Assembly: GCF_000237925.1 (NCBI RefSeq)
Contig: NC_031498.1
Coordinates: forward strand, 25,182,308 to 25,246,307
Direction of reading: 5' to 3'
Source: Schistosoma mansoni
Lineage: Eukaryota > Platyhelminthes > Trematoda > Strigeidida > Schistosomatidae
DNA length: 64,000 nucleotides
In this document: positions 58,743 to 64,000 of the stretch, in pieces
Position numbering within the stretch: position 1 is the stretch's first letter
Layout: each line of letters starts with the position of its first letter
Program-made: the position numbers and the translations under genes
The notes under the pieces: generated by a model
What the model was told of the DNA's origin: nothing
Databases searched by the model: none
Seen by the model: the letters and a program-made list of their open reading frames with translations, nothing else

Positions 58743-59081
58743 CTTCATTTTGGATATTCAGCACTAAAACAAGGTGTCTAACTTCCTGATGACTACTTCC
58801 AACTAAGTTAGATATCGTATTCAAAAAATAAAATTGTTTATATCTAGAATTTTGTTCGGAACAGTCGTAAAATATCACCTTGATTTTATGTTGTACAATC
58901 TATGTTGAAAACGAATAATTATCATTTATCCTTATAGAATTATCCTTATTAACCTTTGATGAGGTCAAAGAGATCGTGTTTTTATTATCAACAGAATATA
59001 TGAGTGAAGAACAATTTACTATAATTTTATGGCAGTTAATAAAATTAGAACTGAACTTACTATAAATTACCAAACTTTATC

Positions 59082-59270
59082 AGAAAGAGGGTTTTCTTGG
59101 AGAAGGTAGTAATTTAATAGTTGAATTTATGAGTCCATTAAAACTACACTGTCATGGAGAACCTATCGTGGGAACTCAGTCCCATAATAGGATGAAGCAG
59201 CCGTCCAGTGCTGTCAGGTTTTCCATGGTGGCCTAGCTTTAATCCACTCCGGAATTCAATTATCAAACTT
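59082..59270. repeat. SINE-B fold-back (old)
   Basis: Minus tail joined to plus ribozyme half and tail. Diverged. Confidence 0.72.
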
Positions 59271-59351
59271 CAATTGAAATGGTTAAAAAAATAATTTTCT
59301 GTAAAAAATATTTGAATTTTCTTGATGAATTTCAGAATTTTCAGTTATTTA

Positions 59352-59562
59352 CTCTTGAGCAGTGCGCATCTACGGTCCCGCACTCGCGAGACTCGAACCC
59401 AGGACCTACAGTCTCGCGCCAGAGCACTTAACCGACAGAACACTAAGCTGGCATTCAACGGTGTTAATGTCTAACTTCAACCAATCCACGATGTTTGAGC
59501 AACCGTTCACCATGATTTCAACTATGAAAATACTGAAATCTCCACAAAACCCCTTCTGATGT
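59352..59562. repeat. SINE-B fold-back
   Basis: Minus ribozyme edge and tRNA head (B box near 59393, A box near 59440) with 5' region to 59511, then directly the plus 3' tail end. Confidence 0.83.
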
Positions 59563-60002
59563 ATTTACTCTTTGTTAAATAATCCTGAATGTCTTAAACC
59601 AGTAGAATTTTTCATGCATGGTTGAAGTATTGTTTACATGAATCTATTTGTATTGTTGTTATTTACTAAGAAATTAAATATTAGTCTAACCCTTTGACAA
59701 ACGATTTCAGTTGCAACATTTACATAAAGTGTAGCATGATGTTATCTAACTAGTCGTTGATATGATCTGTTTTAAAACTATAGCATCTCAACATGAGGAA
59801 AGAATCCGAAATTATTTATGTTTGGTACTGAAAGCATCTTGCTTTCTTTAGTTTTTTATCATAGTCTTCATCTAATAGAACTGTGTTGTCTCTATAGTGG
59901 ACATGAATCAGATAATTTAATCAATCAACAAAGAAACAATCAACTACTAGATATTTTTCCTAATGAAACAGATATTATCAAGTTAGCTTTTTAAAGGTAA
60001 TT
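59563..60002. other. No feature recognised
   Basis: AT-rich, no gene. Confidence 0.35.
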
Positions 60003-60352
60003 GATATCATTATAAACAAAGATGGATAGTGCCTAGCAGGGAAATCCAGAATGCGAGTTACTTCCTATTCGAGACCCGTCAGCTGGATGTATCTGCATCC
60101 CACAGTTGATGTTTTCTCCAGGACTCGAACCCAATACCGTCCACGTCAAACGCTATCGCGTTACCCACTTAGTTGCTGAGTCGTGATAGCCACTTGCTTG
60201 TGCAATGGGATGAAGTTTAAATTCACTTAGTATTGTTTCACTTGAAACTTCTCATTGATGTTTAGGACTGCAAATGATCAGTATCTTATTGGCATATGTG
60301 CATCGTCTGCGGATTGCTTCGATATTGCCATAAGTCACAAACATTATAAACA
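60003..60352 (-). repeat. Smα-type SINE, complete unit
   Basis: Begins and ends in the same CATTATAAAC words, so it spans a full unit of about 335-350 bp. Tail, ribozyme (GAGTAAC variant), B and A boxes, then leader on minus. Confidence 0.88.
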
Positions 60353-60497
60353 TCAATGTATTTACCAAAGTATTTACCAATTTTCTATTTTATTATTCTT
60401 ATTTTGCTTGCCTCAGTTTTAAAAGTATATTCACTAATAAGTAATATAGAAAAGTTGTTTAAATCGGAATTCTAAGTAACAAATGTTTTAAAAGTCA

Positions 60498-60975
60498 TGT
60501 TACTCACTTACGCCTGTTACTCCTAATGTAGCATAGGCCACAGACCAGCATTCTCCAACCGACTCTGTCATGAGCCTACCTTTCTAATTCTATCCAACTT
60601 TTGTTCATTCTTCTCATGTCTGTCTCTATTTCTCAGCGTGATGTGTTCTTTGGTCTTCCTCTTCTCTTTTGACCTTCAGGATTCCATGTGAGTGCTTGTC
60701 TTGTGACGCAATTGGATGATTTCCTCAAAGTGTGTTCTATCCACTTCCAGCGATTCTTCCCAACTTCTTCCTCCACTGGATTGAATCTGGTTTGTTGTCT
60801 TCCACAGTGGAATGTTGTTGATAGTGTCTGGCAAACGGATCAGATGTATTTTGCGTAGACAACTGTTAATAAACACCTGTATCTTCTGGATGATGGCTTT
60901 CGTAGTTCTCCACGTCTCCACCCCATACATTAGAACTGTCTTGACATTTGTATTTAAAATTCTCATCTTGGTATA
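60498..60975 (-). mobile_element. RTE LINE 3' end
   Basis: Minus frame 60676-60966 reads RILNTNVKTVLMYGVETWRT and onward. The 3' end is the CTTAC tail. Frame broken near the terminus. Confidence 0.87.
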
Positions 60976-61164
60976 GAGTATACATTATTAAATATCAATA
61001 TAGATATTAGGCTTAATTCCATGGGGAAATTAGAACAATGATTGAATATATTAGCATAGTAAAATCATATTTAAAGCTCCTTGTTAATTTAAGGAAGTGG
61101 AGACTGATAAATGTTGGCGAATTTCGATATTTTTTTCTTCTTATATTTCAAAAATCCATTTATA

Positions 61165-61440
61165 TTTTGGTTGTTTGAATCTTCTCATTGATGTTAAGGA
61201 CAGTAATTGATCATTCTTTTATTGGTATATGTGCATCGTTTACGGATTGTACCCCATTGCACAGGCTAGTCTCTATCTGAGCTCGGTAGCCAAATGGATG
61301 ATACGATGTCGTTTGAAGGGAGTGATACTAGGCTTGAGTCTCAGAGTGAACATTAATTTTGGGATGCAGGTACATCCAGCTGACGAGTCGTAAATGGGAA
61401 GAAACGCGAATCCTCGATTTCATTGCTATCCTCTATCTAT
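61165..61440 (+). repeat. Smα-type inverted composite
   Basis: Leader on minus (61165-61248), then A box, B box and ribozyme on plus. The ribozyme keeps CTGACGAG and GAAAC, but stem II is broken (GTCG/GGAA). Confidence 0.82.
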
Positions 61441-61842
61441 TTCCTCTTATAGTTCTAAGATCATTATGTAGATTAGTCAAACAACGACAAGCTTGATAGT
61501 GGAACTTTTAATCGCTTTCCTCCGAGTCTTGTAGAATTAAGCTGTAATTCACTCTCATGTTAGTATTGAAATAGTACGATATCAAAAAATTTAAATCTTG
61601 CTTCACAGAAGAGGATTAACTGGTGAATCCATACAAATTCACCTGAAGACGGAGCTAAATTTCATGGACAGATAAAACAGTTTCGTGTTTTCCATTTAAT
61701 CTAAATTTTACCGTACAATATGTTCTTCTGAAACGCTACTAACAATTCTCAAGTAATTAGATAAGATAATGGTAAACTGTAAGTAGTGATAACTAGCAAG
61801 TTTATTTTAACTAACATTTTATGTACATTCATTGTTTATTAG

Positions 61843-62161
61843 TTTGGTGTGTGTACTACTGATGTCAACAAATATAAGTAGTATGTATCATCAATCAAAA
61901 GTGAAATGTCTGGAGACAAGAGGTTAAGAAGATCAAAGAAAAGACAACGCAAACCAAGAATGATTGGTGTGGAAATGAAAGAACAATGAAGTTTCAGACG
62001 ATTGATTGATATTTGCAAAAGGAACAGTCAAGTTTGAGACAATTGATTGACATTTTGCAAATGAAGTATTTACTGTATGATTCTCAGATTTTACTAAAAT
62101 GTTCTATAATTTTGTGTTCAAATACATTCGATTGTCCCCCCTTGTGTTCCCGTTCAATGTA
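61843..62161 (-). mobile_element. LTR family 1b, uninterrupted copy
   Basis: Colinear with 8145-8514 but without the nested RTE fragment. Fossil. Ends less clear than in the relative. Confidence 0.72.
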
Positions 62162-62282
62162 GTAGTACTTATGAGTCTTTTATAAAATGCTTAGAATACA
62201 TGATAAAACTAGATACCGCTAAATGTACACTGAACCTTGACAAGATTTGATATGTGTTTCTGCTTATATATTCATTAGAGAA

Positions 62283-62713
62283 TGTTGCGAAGTTTATATT
62301 GAAATTCATGCATTGAATATATTATTGAATGAAAAAAAGTTTATCGATACACACCTAGTTTAAGGATGGCTCATTGGCGAACTCAAGGAAGCCTCAATAA
62401 AGCCCAGAAAGAGCTGAAGACATTTCATCCAATCACCACTAGTGGAACATTCTAGAATGTTGACGTGTAGCTTCCCTATTGGATGAATAAGAAGGATCCC
62501 CTATGTGCCTATTGGCTGTCCGAAATAATGATTTACTTTCAGCTAAAAACTATAAATACATGAGATTTTTATACCATATTTGACATTGTTTGGGGAATAA
62601 AATTCTTACTTACTAGTCATCTGTCTTCTCTCTTGCGACGTTGTGGGTTCAATTGTTCAAATAGTCTAGTAGTACGCGGCATAGCAAGAATCAAAGTTCT
62701 AGATATAACATTT
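62283..62713 (+). mobile_element. Candidate LTR-like segment
   Basis: TGTTGCG...ATAACA ends, TATAAATA at 62551-62558 and AATAAA at 62596-62601 spaced as in an LTR. No clear target duplication, no second copy seen here. Confidence 0.35.
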
Positions 62714-62983
62714 AGTTTATACAAACAATTCACCTATGTTTACTTCCTTTACTACTCATCATTTTTTGAGTACCATATCCCTTTCCAGTACTTTGAAAAT
62801 TTTAAAATTATGTATCGTTAATATGTCACGTATCTAAGATTTTTTGCCAAATCATAAAAGTGGCTCAGAAAATTTCATGGTAATGTTCTATTAAGTGTAC
62901 AAAAATCGTTTAAATGAGAATGAATTTTTTTATAACCACACGAAATAGTCCCATTTCTGGCAAAGAAACAATATGTATAACCA

Positions 62984-63162
62984 AAGATGGATAGTAACTG
63001 GAAGTGGAATCCAGGACGCGCGTTTCTTCCTATTTTCGACTCGTCAACTAATTTTACTTGCATCACAGAGTTGATGTTCACTCTGGGACTTGAACCCAAT
63101 ACCGTTCGCTTCAAACGCCATCGCGTTATCCACTCGGCCACTGAGTCCTGAAATGTATATGT
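62984..63162 (-). repeat. Smα-type SINE with 13-bp target duplication
   Basis: Tail, ribozyme and consensus-like tRNA head (A box near 63138, B box near 63088). Duplication ATATGTATAACCA at 62971-62983 and 63163-63175. Ribozyme core begins TTGACGAG, so inactive. Confidence 0.92.
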
Positions 63163-63379
63163 ATATGTATAACCATTTAATTCAAAATACCCAGAGAATG
63201 TGAATGTACAGAGACATGAATATGAGATGCTATTAGATTATTTTTGTTCCTCTCCTAACTAAATTAAAAAAAATGAGTCGACCAGGATTATCAATGTTTT
63301 TAAACATTCAATCTTTAGCATACAACTTCAAATTAACTCACAAAATGTTTCCATACAATTAAAATTGTCACCATTGAGT

Positions 63380-63730
63380 TGTAGAGATTATTAGGTTTTG
63401 ATTGAGATCATGAATCGATTGATGCTAGACCACCATTGAAAACTTGGAAGCACTGGACTGCCGTTTCGTTCTGCTGTGGGACTCCTCAGCAGTGCGCATC
63501 CACGATCCCACTCATGCTATTCCAACTTCGGACTTTAGTTCTCGCTTAACCTCTAGACCACTCAGCCAGTCGGCATCTAACAATGTTAGTTTCTTATCTC
63601 AGCCAATCCACAAAATTTCGCAACTATCTTCCATTGTGCGGAGGTAGATACCTGTATCTACTTGACATGAATTAACTCCACTGGTCTCGGCTTCTCACTA
63701 GAACAACGAGAATTCCCTCACGAAGCTAGT
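63380..63730 (-). repeat. SINE-B sister subfamily, with hammerhead
   Basis: Tail with GATTGAGATCATG, ribozyme at 63450-63495, tRNA head around 63530-63570 and 5' region to 63730. Confidence 0.87.
63450..63495 (-). ncRNA. Type I hammerhead ribozyme, SINE-B sister subfamily
   Basis: Stem I GCACTG/CAGTGC perfect, CTGAGGA, stem II with one mismatch (GTCC/GAAC), GAAAC, stem III AC/GT with a GGCA loop, cleavage triplet GTC. Core complete. Confidence 0.78.
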
Positions 63731-63774
63731 CACCAGTGAGCACATAGTAATTATAAATGTGGTCGTGCATATTA

Positions 63775-63975
63775 TTAGGTTTTTGACGCCAGCCTAGTGG
63801 TCGAGAGGTTAAGAGTTCACCCTCGAAATCGAAGGTCCTGCGTTCGAATCCCGTGAGCGGGATCGTGAATGCATATTGCTGAGGAGTCCAGTTACAGGAC
63901 GAAAAGGCCATCCATTGCTTCCAGGTTTTCAATGATGGTCTAATATCAATCTATTCATGATCTTAATCGAAAAAA
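63775..63975 (+). repeat. SINE-B sister subfamily, plus copy
   Basis: tRNA head (A box near 63795, B box GTTCGAATCCC near 63841) and ribozyme CTGAGGAG...GACGAAAAGG with weak stem I. Forms a head-to-head pair with 63380-63730. Confidence 0.85.
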
Positions 63976-64000
63976 ATTAGAATTGTATCTGATGAAAAGT

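Overview
The window is AT-rich eukaryotic DNA that looks like a Schistosoma blood-fluke genome. It is crowded with tRNA-headed short repeats carrying hammerhead ribozymes (Smα-type), RTE-clade LINE 3' ends (SR2/Perere-3-like), Penelope-like (PLE) tails and solo LTRs, and it has almost no protein-coding sequence. The species is not resolved from sequence alone. Two runs of N are assembly gaps. REGION 1-6,400: one intact intronless host gene on the minus strand, a 502-residue rhodopsin-class peptide GPCR of the DMSR/myosuppressin/sex-peptide-receptor type. It is followed by a tandem duplication of about 0.55 kb that carries a SINE, then an isolated candidate coding exon at about 5.7-5.9 kb. REGION 6,400-12,500: two LTR families, nested RTE and 136-bp mini-retroposon insertions, and a third hammerhead repeat family. 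REGION 12,600-15,060: a large imperfect inverted repeat (arms about 0.7-0.9 kb, spacer 0.8 kb). REGION 15-21 kb: a 3'-terminal host exon with stop codon and poly(A) signal (17,360-17,520), then PLE and SINE sequence. REGION 21-51 kb: dense accessory repeats, including a head-to-head PLE pair at 28.15-30.44 kb, a 409-bp solo LTR with 5-bp target duplications, and many fold-back SINE copies. REGION 51-64 kb: two gaps, an RTE LINE tail, Smα and SINE-B copies, and a 68-bp-stem hairpin. THE MOST INTERESTING SYSTEM: three short families (called here Smα-type, SINE-B and SINE-C) each combine a Pol III tRNA-like head with a type I hammerhead ribozyme that has a very short, nearly palindromic stem III. 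Many copies are fold-back or tail-to-head composites, several bounded by 11-15 bp target duplications. The PLE insertions here show the same fold-back layout, with an inverted copy of their own 3' end in front. Hammerheads are known in PLEs, so a working hypothesis is that these ribozyme SINEs and PLEs share an insertion route. Most short reading frames in the window are chance translations of these repeats and are not listed as genes.
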